Assembly (NCBI RefSeq): GCF_029433105.1
Contig: NZ_JARNTW010000012.1
Span: 62,001-126,000, forward strand
Source of the DNA: Runella sp. MFBS21
GTDB lineage: Bacteria; Bacteroidota; Bacteroidia; Cytophagales; Spirosomataceae
Direction of reading: 5' to 3'
DNA: 64,000 nucleotides
Both the position numbers and the translations under genes were made by a program. The notes under the pieces were generated by a model that had not been told where the DNA came from, searched no databases, and worked only from the letters and a program-made list of their open reading frames with translations. Positions 26,683 through 34,600 of this stretch are shown here, piece after piece. Position 1 is the stretch's first letter; the number at the start of each line of letters is the position of its first letter.

Positions 26683-28014
26683 CTAGCAACAACCCGCATC
26701 AGGGCTGCAACAGGCAGCGGTGGAAGTCAGATTGTTTAGTTCAATTTTAGGCTTTTCTACTTTCTTTTTCATCACTACCGCCGAACTTGGGCATAGGCTG
26801 CTTATTTGAGACGAATGTGCGATTTCGGTAGGTATATTGCTTCTATCTACCTGTTCAAAACCCTCTTTTTCAAAGTACTTCTCGGCGGTTGTGGTGATTA
26901 AATATACTTCTTTAACTCCCTCTAAACGAGCTTCTTTGAAAATGCCATTGACTAAGCGATGTGCAATTTTGAAATTGCGAAAGTCTTCCAAAACTGCGAC
27001 CGAACGTAATAATCCATACGTACCGTATATTTCGAGCCCAGCTACTCCTACAAGCTTATCGTTAGCCAATGCTATCGAAAAATAGGGCAAAGTAGGTTGG
27101 ATATCTTCGGTAGGTAGCCCTGCTGATTTTAGTATTTCCACAACAAACTCAAAATCAGACGCTTTTGCTTTGTTAAATTGTACTGAGGGGCTAATAATGC
27201 CAAGCTTTTCGGCATAGACCGTAATGCTATAAATACCTGTACCGCTTTGTCTAAACTCGGCTATTTCTGCTGCCGACAAAAAAGAGCCTAAAATTTCATC
27301 AGGAAGGGATATCTCCCGCTCTTTTTGTAATAATATATTGCTAAAGCCTGTTTTTTGAATCAGCCCCAAATACAATTCTTTTTGAATAGCGCCCGCCACG
27401 CAGCCTGCATACATCTCAGCAGCCTGCTGAAGGCCTGCCGGAAGCTCCCCTACCAATACTATATCCGAAATACTAAAATGACCTTGTGGTTTGAGTACGC
27501 GATAGATTTCTTCAAAAACACGTGCTTTGTTAGGAACTAAATTCAAAACACAATTGCTCACCACTACATCGGCTATGCCATCGCTGACGGGCATCTCTTC
27601 GATGTCGCCCCAGCGAAATTCGACGTTATTAAAACCCAGTTTTTCGGCATTGATACGGGCTTTTTTGAGCATTGCTTCCGTAAAATCAATACCTATTACT
27701 TTGCCTTCCCCTCCCACTTGCGTACGAGCTACAAAGGCATCATTGCCTGCACCACTCCCCAAATCTATCACGGTATCTCCTTTTTTGATTTGGGCAAATT
27801 GGGTAGGCAGGCCGCATCCTAGTCCCAAGTCAGCCTCAGCCACGTAGCCACTCAGTTTGGTGTAATCTTCGGCCATGATTCCAATAAAATCTTCATCGGA
27901 ACTACAGCTAGGCCCGCAACCACAGCAAGAGGCAGCATTTTGATTTTTTGATTGGTCCGCGACTTCCGTGTATTTTTCGCGTACCAGTTCTTTAAGCACT
28001 TGTTCAGCATTCAT
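26683..28014 (-). CDS. arsM: Arsenite methyltransferase (ArsM) fused to an ArsN2-like GNAT acetyltransferase
   Basis: 443 aa from ATG 28014 (MNAEQVLKEL), preferred over ATG 28056, which would overlap arsR and add a non-homologous tail. Residues 1-280 are a SAM-dependent As(III) methyltransferase: SCCGCGPSC near the N-terminus, VIDLGSGAGNDAF (SAM site), and the three arsenic-binding cysteines at C67 (GLGCGLP), C155 (SNCVLN) and C205 (AGCVAGA). Residues ~281-420 are a GNAT domain of the ArsN2 kind (LPYFSIALANDKLVGVAGLE, LLRSVAVLEDFRNF, FEKEGF). A Cys-rich tail (AACCSPDAGCC) may also bind metalloid. The fusion couples methylation with an acetyltransferase otherwise encoded separately. Co-transcribed with arsR, 35 bases upstream. 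Confidence 0.88.
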   Translation of the reverse strand: MNAEQVLKELVREKYTEVADQSKNQNAASCCGCGPSCSSDEDFIGIMAEDYTKLSGYVAEADLGLGCGLPTQFAQIKKGDTVIDLGSGAGNDAFVARTQVGGEGKVIGIDFTEAMLKKARINAEKLGFNNVEFRWGDIEEMPVSDGIADVVVSNCVLNLVPNKARVFEEIYRVLKPQGHFSISDIVLVGELPAGLQQAAEMYAGCVAGAIQKELYLGLIQKTGFSNILLQKEREISLPDEILGSFLSAAEIAEFRQSGTGIYSITVYAEKLGIISPSVQFNKAKASDFEFVVEILKSAGLPTEDIQPTLPYFSIALANDKLVGVAGLEIYGTYGLLRSVAVLEDFRNFKIAHRLVNGIFKEARLEGVKEVYLITTTAEKYFEKEGFEQVDRSNIPTEIAHSSQISSLCPSSAVVMKKKVEKPKIELNNLTSTAACCSPDAGCC

Positions 28015-28015
28015 G

Positions 28016-28031
28016 ATTGTAATATTACGAT
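28016..28031. promoter_or_regulatory. Candidate ArsR operator, copy 2 (arsM leader)
   Basis: attgtaatattacgat, a 16-bp palindrome with one mismatched pair, lying immediately before the arsM start codon. It shares 11 consecutive bases with the palindrome at 28395-28410 upstream of arsR. Confidence 0.5.
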
Positions 28032-28049
28032 GATTGATGGCAAAAAAAT

Positions 28050-28376
28050 TTAACAACAGCCTGTTTTCACTAAAAGCCCAAATACAGCTCCAAAAGCCTC
28101 TTCAGCTTCTTCCCAAACTGCTTGATTGATACAATAACATACACGTGGAGGCTCTATACTCCCTTGGATGATGCCAATACGCTTAAGCTCTTTTAAATGC
28201 TGTGACACAGTGGCCTGAGAAAGAGGCAGTTCATCGACCAAATCTCCGCAAACACAGGCCTTTTTTTGAGCCAACAACCGCAAAATAGCTACCCTTGCAG
28301 GATGAGCAAAGGCCTTTGCTAAATCTGCAATACGGTTTTCTTTGTCTGTAAAAACTTCTGTTTTGGACAGTCCCAT
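28050..28376 (-). CDS. arsR: ArsR/SmtB-family arsenic-responsive repressor
   Basis: A 108-aa winged-helix repressor that would release DNA on binding As(III). It has an N-terminal helix with FAHPARVAILRLL, the metal-sensing C41-V-C43 in the recognition domain (equivalent to the ELCVCD site of E. coli ArsR), and the recognition helix LSQATVSQHLKEL. Additional cysteines (C80, C82, C107, C108) could add ligands. First gene of the arsRM operon; a palindrome just downstream of its promoter suggests autoregulation. Confidence 0.92.
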   Translation of the reverse strand: MGLSKTEVFTDKENRIADLAKAFAHPARVAILRLLAQKKACVCGDLVDELPLSQATVSQHLKELKRIGIIQGSIEPPRVCYCINQAVWEEAEEAFGAVFGLLVKTGCC

Positions 28377-28394
28377 GTGTTAAATCAATAATTC

Positions 28395-28410
28395 ATCGCA
28401 ATATTACGAT
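28395..28410. promoter_or_regulatory. Candidate ArsR operator, copy 1
   Basis: atcgcaatattacgat, a 16-bp palindrome with one mismatched pair. It begins about 12 bases downstream of the predicted -7 box, so a bound repressor would block transcription at or just after initiation. Confidence 0.6.
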
Positions 28411-28421
28411 AAAAATTAAAA

Positions 28422-28452
28422 CAAAAATATTTTCCGTTAAAAAATTTACAAG
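28422..28452 (-). promoter_or_regulatory. Predicted promoter of the arsRM operon
   Basis: Minus strand CTTG (28449-28452), 19 bases, TATTTTTG (28422-28429), matching the Bacteroidota pattern. Start of transcription expected near 28415. Confidence 0.55.
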
Positions 28453-28462
28453 CACTTCACTT

Positions 28463-28882
28463 TTAGCGGTTTCGCTCCCGCAAGCCATCAATAGAATGTT
28501 TACCTCCCCCAAAAACAAAGATGGTTCCGTAGAGTAATAAATATAACAATGCCGCTTCTTTTTTCGCAAATGGATCGTCGCTGTGAGCCACAAAAGCGGC
28601 TACTATCATTGTAATCATAAGGGGGATACTCATCAAACGGCTTTTAACACCCAATAACAGCAGAAGCGCACAGAAAACTTCCGCAAAAACAGCCAATAGA
28701 AGTGACGGGTAAGTGCCAATATGTAATGGGTCTCTAAACTTAATAGTACCTCCCGCCATGAGTTTTTGCCATTTGGGAAGCCCATGTTCTAAAAACATGA
28801 AACCGCCCCCCAATACCCGTAGCAAAAGCAACCATATATCTGTCAAAGTAGCAATAGCTGTGTTTTTTAATAAGGAATTCAT
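28463..28882 (-). CDS. DoxX family membrane protein
   Basis: A 139-aa inner-membrane protein with four hydrophobic helices (about 12-32, 55-78, 82-102, 112-130) and the DoxX motifs LLLRVLGGGFMFLEHGLPKW and ALLLLLGVKSRL. The family includes the small thiosulfate:quinone oxidoreductase subunit and MdoX-like oxidative-stress proteins; the role here is unknown. It lies 86 bases upstream of arsR on the same strand, separated by the ars promoter. Confidence 0.85.
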   Translation of the reverse strand: MNSLLKNTAIATLTDIWLLLLRVLGGGFMFLEHGLPKWQKLMAGGTIKFRDPLHIGTYPSLLLAVFAEVFCALLLLLGVKSRLMSIPLMITMIVAAFVAHSDDPFAKKEAALLYLLLYGTIFVFGGGKHSIDGLRERNR

Positions 28883-29365
28883 TCGTTGGCTGATTACGTT
28901 TTTTTTATATTTCTATAACTCGCTTTATCTTATTTTAGTACAAATTATCAAGCAATTTTGTTTAAAAAACGGTATGGTTTTTGCGGCATATCGCCACGGT
29001 TTATAGTAGACTACTCATCGGCTTTGTTTCTCACAAAAGCCCTCTTATTTTGGCAAATGAGGTATTTGAATCTACTTGTTTCTCCAAAAAATATTTTAAG
29101 CAAAATATTCTCTTTTTCATTATAAAAATGCCCAGAAGAATCTCCGCACAAAATATTATATCAATCTAAATACCAAGAACTTAAGAAGCTTTTTTCTCTA
29201 AAAAACGCCAAAAATCATTTTAAGACATTACTGCTTACTTAGTCACATGGTATCTCAATCAGACATAAAATAAACTAGCAAATTCTTGGTTTTATCCTTT
29301 TTGTTGCCGTTATTGGCATTGTTATTGTACCATTTCTGGCTACATAATAAACCCCCAAGACATAC
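28883..29365. other. Intergenic, divergent, no gene seen
   Basis: AT-rich 483-bp region. No convincing ORF or RNA gene. A short imperfect hairpin (ggctttgt / acaaaagcc, around 29020-29042) is the only structure noticed. It presumably contains the promoters of doxX and the NlpC/P60 gene. Confidence 0.45.
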
Positions 29366-29845
29366 ATGAAAAAACTACTTTTAGTACTTGTATTATGTAT
29401 TTTCTCGCAAGGTGTTTTCGCCCAAAAAGCGGCCGCTGACTCCACTGACCATACTCCCGTCATAAGCGATTTATTGAAGTTTGCCCACAAACATCTCGCT
29501 TATCGCTATCGGAGTGGAGGCAGTTCTCCCAAAGGCTTTGATTGTTCAGGATTTGTCAGATATTGCTTCTCCAAGTTTGGTTATTACTTACCTCATTCAA
29601 GTGCTGCTCAGATTTCGCATGGTGTCGAAATCGCCCTAGGTGAAGCCAAAGCGGGTGACTTGATATTTTTTAAAGGGCACAATTCCCAAAGTGCTCGCAT
29701 TGGTCACGTAGGCATGATTGTAGAAGTGGGCAAAAACTACGTCAAGTTTATACATTCGGCATGGAAAGGTGGAATTCGCTATGATTTTCTGCACGCCGAT
29801 TATTACCAAAAAAGATACATGGGCGTAAGGCGCGTCGTAAAATAA
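29366..29845 (+). CDS. Secreted NlpC/P60 (C40) cell-wall peptidase
   Basis: A 159-aa peptidoglycan endopeptidase cutting D-Glu to diamino-acid links in muropeptides. It has a signal peptide (MKKLLLVLVLCIFSQGVFAQ) then a single C40 domain with catalytic C60 (FDCSGF), H114 (RIGHVGMI) and third-residue H130 (FIHSAW). No binding domains precede it, as in small Spr-like enzymes. Confidence 0.92.
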   Translation: MKKLLLVLVLCIFSQGVFAQKAAADSTDHTPVISDLLKFAHKHLAYRYRSGGSSPKGFDCSGFVRYCFSKFGYYLPHSSAAQISHGVEIALGEAKAGDLIFFKGHNSQSARIGHVGMIVEVGKNYVKFIHSAWKGGIRYDFLHADYYQKRYMGVRRVVK

Positions 29846-29851
29846 GGGTTT

Positions 29852-30895
29852 TCAGAGTATTTGTATCACTACTTCCTCATCTTGAGGGTATCCTGTACAG
29901 GTGAGCATCCAGCCCTGCGCCAAGTCTCGCTCTGTCAATACATCATTGATAATCATTCCTACTTTTCCCGAAATACATTTACCAATACAAGCCGAACACC
30001 TTCCTCCTCTACAACTGTAAGGAAGCTGAATACCTGCCTCAAGGGCCGCTTTTAAGATATTGGTATAAGCAGGTACTAGAAGTTGGTAGTCTTTTCCCAA
30101 ATATCGAAGGCCAATTGTATGTGCTTCCGAGGTTGGTAGTTGAGGAATTGCGGCTGGAATCGTAAAATTTTCTTTACGAATTTGGGTTTCATCAAAGCCC
30201 ATATATCCCAACGTAAACTGTACCACTTGCATATAAATGGGCGGTCCACAAACAAAAAACAAAGCATCTTTTGGCTCAAAGAGTAGTTTGTTTTTCACCC
30301 AATCTTCGGTGAGCGTATTATTGAGTCGACCGCGCATTCCCTCCCACTCTGAGGAAGGTTCGCTCAAGAGATGATACAAGCGCAGTTGGCTAGGAAACTG
30401 AGCTTGCAGCCCTTCTAGGGCATCCTTAAATATGATTGTACGCTCACGGGTATTGCTGTATAGCAGTGTTATTACAGTTTGGGGTTCGAGATATAGAATT
30501 TTTTTGAGCAACGAATACATAGGCGTAATCCCGCTTCCCGCCGCAAACATAAAAATGTCGCGCTTGGTATCTGACTGCGTAGTCACCGTAAATCTGCCCG
30601 CCGGTGGCAATGCTTCCAACACATCCCCTACCTTCAAGTGGTCAAGCAAATATCGTGAGATTTCGCCGTTGGTTACTCTTTTGACGGTGATAGACAAATT
30701 ATTTTCCCCTGGCCAAGAACTGAAGGAATACGACCGACGAACTTCATGGTCATTATGTCGTACTATCAATGTCAGGAATTGTCCTGATTCGTATACCATT
30801 TTCTCTCCATCAAGGGGTTCTAAGAAGATTGTCTTGGCGTCATAAGTTTCACTGACAAATGCTTTTACGCGTAGTTGGATAGTACTGGACATCAA
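29852..30895 (-). CDS. Ferredoxin:NADP-type oxidoreductase with C-terminal 2Fe-2S domain (PaaE-like)
   Basis: A 347-aa cytoplasmic electron-transfer flavoprotein. FAD domain with RRSYSFSSWPG, NAD(P) domain with FAAGSGITPMYSLL and VCGPP, and a plant-type ferredoxin domain with ligands C295, C300, C303 and C333. This order matches phenylacetyl-CoA epoxidase reductase (PaaE) and related reductases, but no paaABCD genes are nearby, so the oxygenase partner is unknown. It starts 24 bases after the aminotransferase on the same strand, so the two are probably co-transcribed. Confidence 0.88.
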   Translation of the reverse strand: MMSSTIQLRVKAFVSETYDAKTIFLEPLDGEKMVYESGQFLTLIVRHNDHEVRRSYSFSSWPGENNLSITVKRVTNGEISRYLLDHLKVGDVLEALPPAGRFTVTTQSDTKRDIFMFAAGSGITPMYSLLKKILYLEPQTVITLLYSNTRERTIIFKDALEGLQAQFPSQLRLYHLLSEPSSEWEGMRGRLNNTLTEDWVKNKLLFEPKDALFFVCGPPIYMQVVQFTLGYMGFDETQIRKENFTIPAAIPQLPTSEAHTIGLRYLGKDYQLLVPAYTNILKAALEAGIQLPYSCRGGRCSACIGKCISGKVGMIINDVLTERDLAQGWMLTCTGYPQDEEVVIQIL

Positions 30896-30919
30896 TTCTT
30901 AGTTTAGGGTTACGATTAC

Positions 30920-32071
30920 TTATATTTTGACCAATCTTTCGACGGCTTTTTCGAGCGTTTCTTGTTTTTTGGCAAAACAAAAGCGCACTACACCATTGTC
31001 TGTTGCCTCTTGATAAAACGCCGACACTGGGATACAAGCCACTCCATGCTCTTTGGTAAGCCGCATAGAAAACTCTTTGTCGGACTCACTCGAAAAATGA
31101 TCGAAATGATATAGTTGAAAATAACTTCCCCGACTAGGCAAGGGCTTAAAACGCGTTTGTTTCATCAATATCCCAAAGTAATCTCGTTTTTGCTGATAAA
31201 ACTGGGCAATAGACCGATACGCATGTTTATCTTTGAGATACTCCGCCAATGCCACCTGCGCTGGCGTATAACATGAAAAGCAATTGAATTGATGTACTTT
31301 TCGAAACTCCACCGTAAAATCAGGAGGAGCTACGCAATAGCCCATTTTCCAACCAGTACAATGGTATACTTTCCCAAACGAAAAACAAACAAAAGCTCGC
31401 TCACGCAAATCGGGGTACCGCAAGATACTTCGGTGAGGTTCGTGGTCATAGATAAGATGCTCATACACCTCGTCAGACAGGATGAGAAGGTTATGCTGCT
31501 GCACCAAATGGCGTAACTGCGCGATGTCTTCGTCTCGCAACACACTACCAGTAGGGTTGTGAGGAGAATTAAGAGCAATCATGCGTGTACGAGGTGTAAT
31601 CCGCGCCTTTACTTCCTCCCAATTGATTTGATAAGAAGGAAACTGTAGCGGAATCCTAATCGCTACGGCACCATTCACTTCGATATTGGGGATATAGCTA
31701 TCATAGGCAGGCTCAAACACAATCACCTCGTCTCCTGCCCTTAGTACCGACGTAAAGGCCGTATAGATAGCATAAGTCCCTCCAGGTGTGATAGTGATTT
31801 CGGAATCAGGATTGACAATGACTCCATACAAATCTTGGATTTTGGCTGCAATACTCTCGCGAAGTGGCATCCATCCGGCCATTGGAGAATATTGATTAAA
31901 GCCTCGCTCCATAGCCTGACTAGTAAGCCTGACCAAAGGCTCAGGCATTTCAAAATCAGGGTATCCTTGAGAAAGATTGATGGCATCATACTCATGAGCA
32001 AGTGCCGACATTACGGTGAAGATGGTGGTTCCGACGTTAGGAAGTTTAGACTCTATTTTTAAACCGTCCAT
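30920..32071 (-). CDS. PLP-dependent aminotransferase, methionine/kynurenine type
   Basis: About 383 aa from ATG 32071 (MDGLKIESKLPNVG); the frame opens at 32110. A class I fold aminotransferase resembling YbdL methionine aminotransferase. Motifs: INLSQGYPDFEMP, TPGGTYAIYTAF, ALNSPHNPTGSV, LSDEVYEHLIYD, and SFGKVYHCTGWKMGY containing the PLP lysine. It would transaminate methionine or aromatic amino acids, possibly in methionine salvage. Cytoplasmic. Confidence 0.88.
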   Translation of the reverse strand: MDGLKIESKLPNVGTTIFTVMSALAHEYDAINLSQGYPDFEMPEPLVRLTSQAMERGFNQYSPMAGWMPLRESIAAKIQDLYGVIVNPDSEITITPGGTYAIYTAFTSVLRAGDEVIVFEPAYDSYIPNIEVNGAVAIRIPLQFPSYQINWEEVKARITPRTRMIALNSPHNPTGSVLRDEDIAQLRHLVQQHNLLILSDEVYEHLIYDHEPHRSILRYPDLRERAFVCFSFGKVYHCTGWKMGYCVAPPDFTVEFRKVHQFNCFSCYTPAQVALAEYLKDKHAYRSIAQFYQQKRDYFGILMKQTRFKPLPSRGSYFQLYHFDHFSSESDKEFSMRLTKEHGVACIPVSAFYQEATDNGVVRFCFAKKQETLEKAVERLVKI

Positions 32072-32238
32072 GTAGTGTTTGGTAATTTCGTGTAAAATTA
32101 TTCTATTCACACCGAATTCGCGATGAATTTTGGGTTTTCCTTTTTCTCAATCACGATTTGTCAATTATCTTTAAAACCAAACTTACAAAATCGTACTTAT
32201 TGTCATCTATCATTCTCTGCTAAATTTCTCTACACTCA

Positions 32239-33069
32239 ATGGAATCACTATTTACCGCCGATGCGATTATTAGTTTACTAACCCTGACGTTTTTAGAAAT
32301 CGTTTTGGGTATCGACAACATCATTTTTATTTCGATTGCAGCCAACAAGCTCCCTCGGACAGATCAGCCCAAAGCACGAAACATCGGCTTGCTGCTTGCC
32401 ATGATTTTCAGGGTGTCTTTGTTGTTCGGTATTTCGTTTATCATTTCACTTTCTAAGCCCTTTACTCATATTGATATGGGTTGGCTACAAGCCGCTTTTT
32501 CGGGCCAAAGTGTCATTCTTATTTTAGGAGGCTTGTTTCTTCTTTACAAAAGTACGTCGGAGATTCACCACAAATTGGAAGGCGCGGAAGAAGAGGCCCA
32601 CACCACTCAAAGCAAAGGCAAAGCTACCCTTAGCAGCGTTGTTATCCAAATTGCCCTTATCAACGTAGTGTTTTCAATTGATTCTATTCTGACCGCTATT
32701 GGTCTTACCCAAAACGTGACGGTTATGATTATCGCCGTGGTGCTATCGGTGGTCATCATGATGCTATTTTCGGGTCCAGTGGGCGATTTTGTCAATCGTC
32801 ACCCTTCTGTACAAATGTTAGGCTTGGCCTTTTTGATTGCTATCGGTTTTATGCTGATTGCAGAAGGCGCTCACTTAGCAGAAGTTTCTATTTTTAATAC
32901 TCACGTAGGTTCAGTTCCTAAAGGTTATCTTTATTTTGCCATTGCTTTTTCGCTTTTTGTGGAGTTTCTCAACATCAAAATGCGTAAAGGTGCCAAGCCT
33001 GTTCAATTACACAGCTACCCGTCTCAAGCCGAAAAAGAAGGCATCTTACCTACTCATCAATCAAAGTAG
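32239..33069 (+). CDS. TerC-family integral membrane protein
   Basis: A 276-aa polytopic inner-membrane protein (about seven helices). It carries the family signature FLEIVLGIDNIIFIS near residue 20 and the repeated acidic-helix motif NVVFSIDSILTAIG near residue 155. Members act in metal homeostasis, including Mn(II) efflux and metallation of exported proteins; tellurite resistance is only one phenotype. Full length. Followed by a strong terminator. Confidence 0.92.
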   Translation: MESLFTADAIISLLTLTFLEIVLGIDNIIFISIAANKLPRTDQPKARNIGLLLAMIFRVSLLFGISFIISLSKPFTHIDMGWLQAAFSGQSVILILGGLFLLYKSTSEIHHKLEGAEEEAHTTQSKGKATLSSVVIQIALINVVFSIDSILTAIGLTQNVTVMIIAVVLSVVIMMLFSGPVGDFVNRHPSVQMLGLAFLIAIGFMLIAEGAHLAEVSIFNTHVGSVPKGYLYFAIAFSLFVEFLNIKMRKGAKPVQLHSYPSQAEKEGILPTHQSK

Positions 33070-33080
33070 TTTCTTTTGGT

Positions 33081-33126
33081 AAAAAGCGTTGGTGTTTGTT
33101 GCATAAATAAAACACCAACGCTTTTT
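33081..33126 (+). terminator. Terminator of terC-like gene
   Basis: Perfect 17-bp inverted repeat (33081-33097 and 33110-33126), loop 12, including aagcgttggtgttt and ending in a run of T. It lies just after the stop at 33069. Confidence 0.85.
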
Positions 33127-33192
33127 TTATGGCTCCAATCCCTCGTTTTTTGCCACAATAAAATATACTTCACCTCATCAACCCGATTATTT

Positions 33193-34545
33193 ATGAAAAA
33201 ACCCTTACTCCTCAAACTCATCATTAGTTTTTGTTTAATCGCTGCTGAACTTTCGGCTCAGTACCCTATTTTACCTGAGCGAGATCGCGCCCGCGTCGTT
33301 GACGAAATCTTGGAAGACCGTCTTACCAATCTTCTCCCTCAACTCATGCGTCGTGAAGGAATTGATATGTGGGTCATCATCTCCCGCGAATACAATGAAG
33401 ACCCCGTCATGCGGACGATGCTACCTAGTACGTGGCTTTCTGCACGCCGACGTACTATCATGGTTTTCTATGATGCTGGTGGCGACAAACCACTCGAAAA
33501 AATAGCCATTGCTCGTTATGATGTAGGAGTCTTACTAAAAGGTGAGTGGGACATCAACGTACAGCCTAATCAATGGCTCGCCCTTGCCAATGCTATCGAA
33601 CAACGCAATCCTAAAAAAATTGCCCTCAACTTTTCTAAGGATTATGGCCATGCTGATGGCCTCACCTATACCGAGCAAAAAGAGCTAATGGCTCATTTGT
33701 CTGAAAAACAAAAAGCAAAAGTCGTAGCTGCTGACCGTTTAGCGGTAGCATGGCTCGAAACACGGAGTGCCAAAGAAGAAGCCATCTATCCTATTATTTG
33801 CCGTATTTCGCACGAAATCATTCAAGAAGCTTTTTCCGAAAAAGTAATTCATCCGGGTGTTACTACTACCGATGATGTAGTATGGTGGATGCGACAAAAA
33901 GTAACCGACTTAGGACTAGAAACTTGGTTTCATCCCACCGTCGATATTCAACGTTTCGACCCGGCTAGTTTTGACCATCTTCGTACTTTTTCTAAACGCC
34001 CTGCTCAGCAAGTCATTATGCCCGGAGATTTGTTACATTGTGATTTTGGCATTACTTACCTTCGTCTCAACACCGACCAACAGCAGCACGCCTACGTGCT
34101 TCGTCCAGGCGAAACAGAAATACCAGATTTTTTGAAAAAGGCTTTTGCGCAAGGTAATCGTCTGCAAGACATTCTTACTTCTCGCTTCAAATCTGGCACA
34201 ACTGGCAATCAAATGCTCCTTGCCTCTCTCGAACAAGCAAAAAGCGAAGGAATCACGGGGAGTATTTATTCTCACCCCATCGGAGTTCATGGCCATGCTG
34301 CGGGTCCTACCATAGGCATGTGGGACCAACAGAAAGGCGTGGCAGGGCCAGGTGATTATCCTCTCTTTCCTAATACGGCCTATTCCATAGAATTGAATGT
34401 AGCAGTCGAGATTCCCGAATGGAAAAAAACAATTAGAATCATGCTCGAAGAAGACGGCTACTATACGCAAGAAGGGTTCAAATACCTAGACGGTCGACAA
34501 ACAGAAATTTTTACGATTCCTCGAAAATTGCCTAATGTGAAGTAA
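33193..34545 (+). CDS. Secreted M24 family metallopeptidase (Xaa-Pro aminopeptidase-like)
   Basis: About 450 aa from ATG 33193, which opens a signal peptide (MKKPLLLKLIISFCLIAAE, cleavage near LSAQ). The frame is open upstream to 33076, but that would run through the previous terminator. An N-terminal creatinase-like domain is followed by the pita-bread fold with metal ligands in LLHCDFGITY (Asp), HPIGVHGHAAGP (His), IELNVAVE (Glu) and MLEEDGYY (Glu). The second Asp usually found in DxGxxxxxxxxD reads LNTD here. Periplasmic peptidase; peptide substrate unknown. Confidence 0.87.
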   Translation: MKKPLLLKLIISFCLIAAELSAQYPILPERDRARVVDEILEDRLTNLLPQLMRREGIDMWVIISREYNEDPVMRTMLPSTWLSARRRTIMVFYDAGGDKPLEKIAIARYDVGVLLKGEWDINVQPNQWLALANAIEQRNPKKIALNFSKDYGHADGLTYTEQKELMAHLSEKQKAKVVAADRLAVAWLETRSAKEEAIYPIICRISHEIIQEAFSEKVIHPGVTTTDDVVWWMRQKVTDLGLETWFHPTVDIQRFDPASFDHLRTFSKRPAQQVIMPGDLLHCDFGITYLRLNTDQQQHAYVLRPGETEIPDFLKKAFAQGNRLQDILTSRFKSGTTGNQMLLASLEQAKSEGITGSIYSHPIGVHGHAAGPTIGMWDQQKGVAGPGDYPLFPNTAYSIELNVAVEIPEWKKTIRIMLEEDGYYTQEGFKYLDGRQTEIFTIPRKLPNVK

Positions 34546-34556
34546 GTCAATTAATT

Positions 34557-34595
34557 AAACCTCTGAAAGATTCGTATTGAATCTTTCAGAGGTTT
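34557..34595. terminator. Bidirectional terminator between M24 and MMPL genes
   Basis: Perfect 17-bp inverted repeat (34557-34573 and 34579-34595) with a 5-base loop and a following T run, between convergent genes. Confidence 0.88.
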
Positions 34596-34600
34596 TTGTT

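Noticed and set aside
33076-33192. N-terminal extension of the M24 peptidase
   Set aside because: It would be translated across the terC-like terminator hairpin and would bury the signal peptide 39 residues inside the protein.
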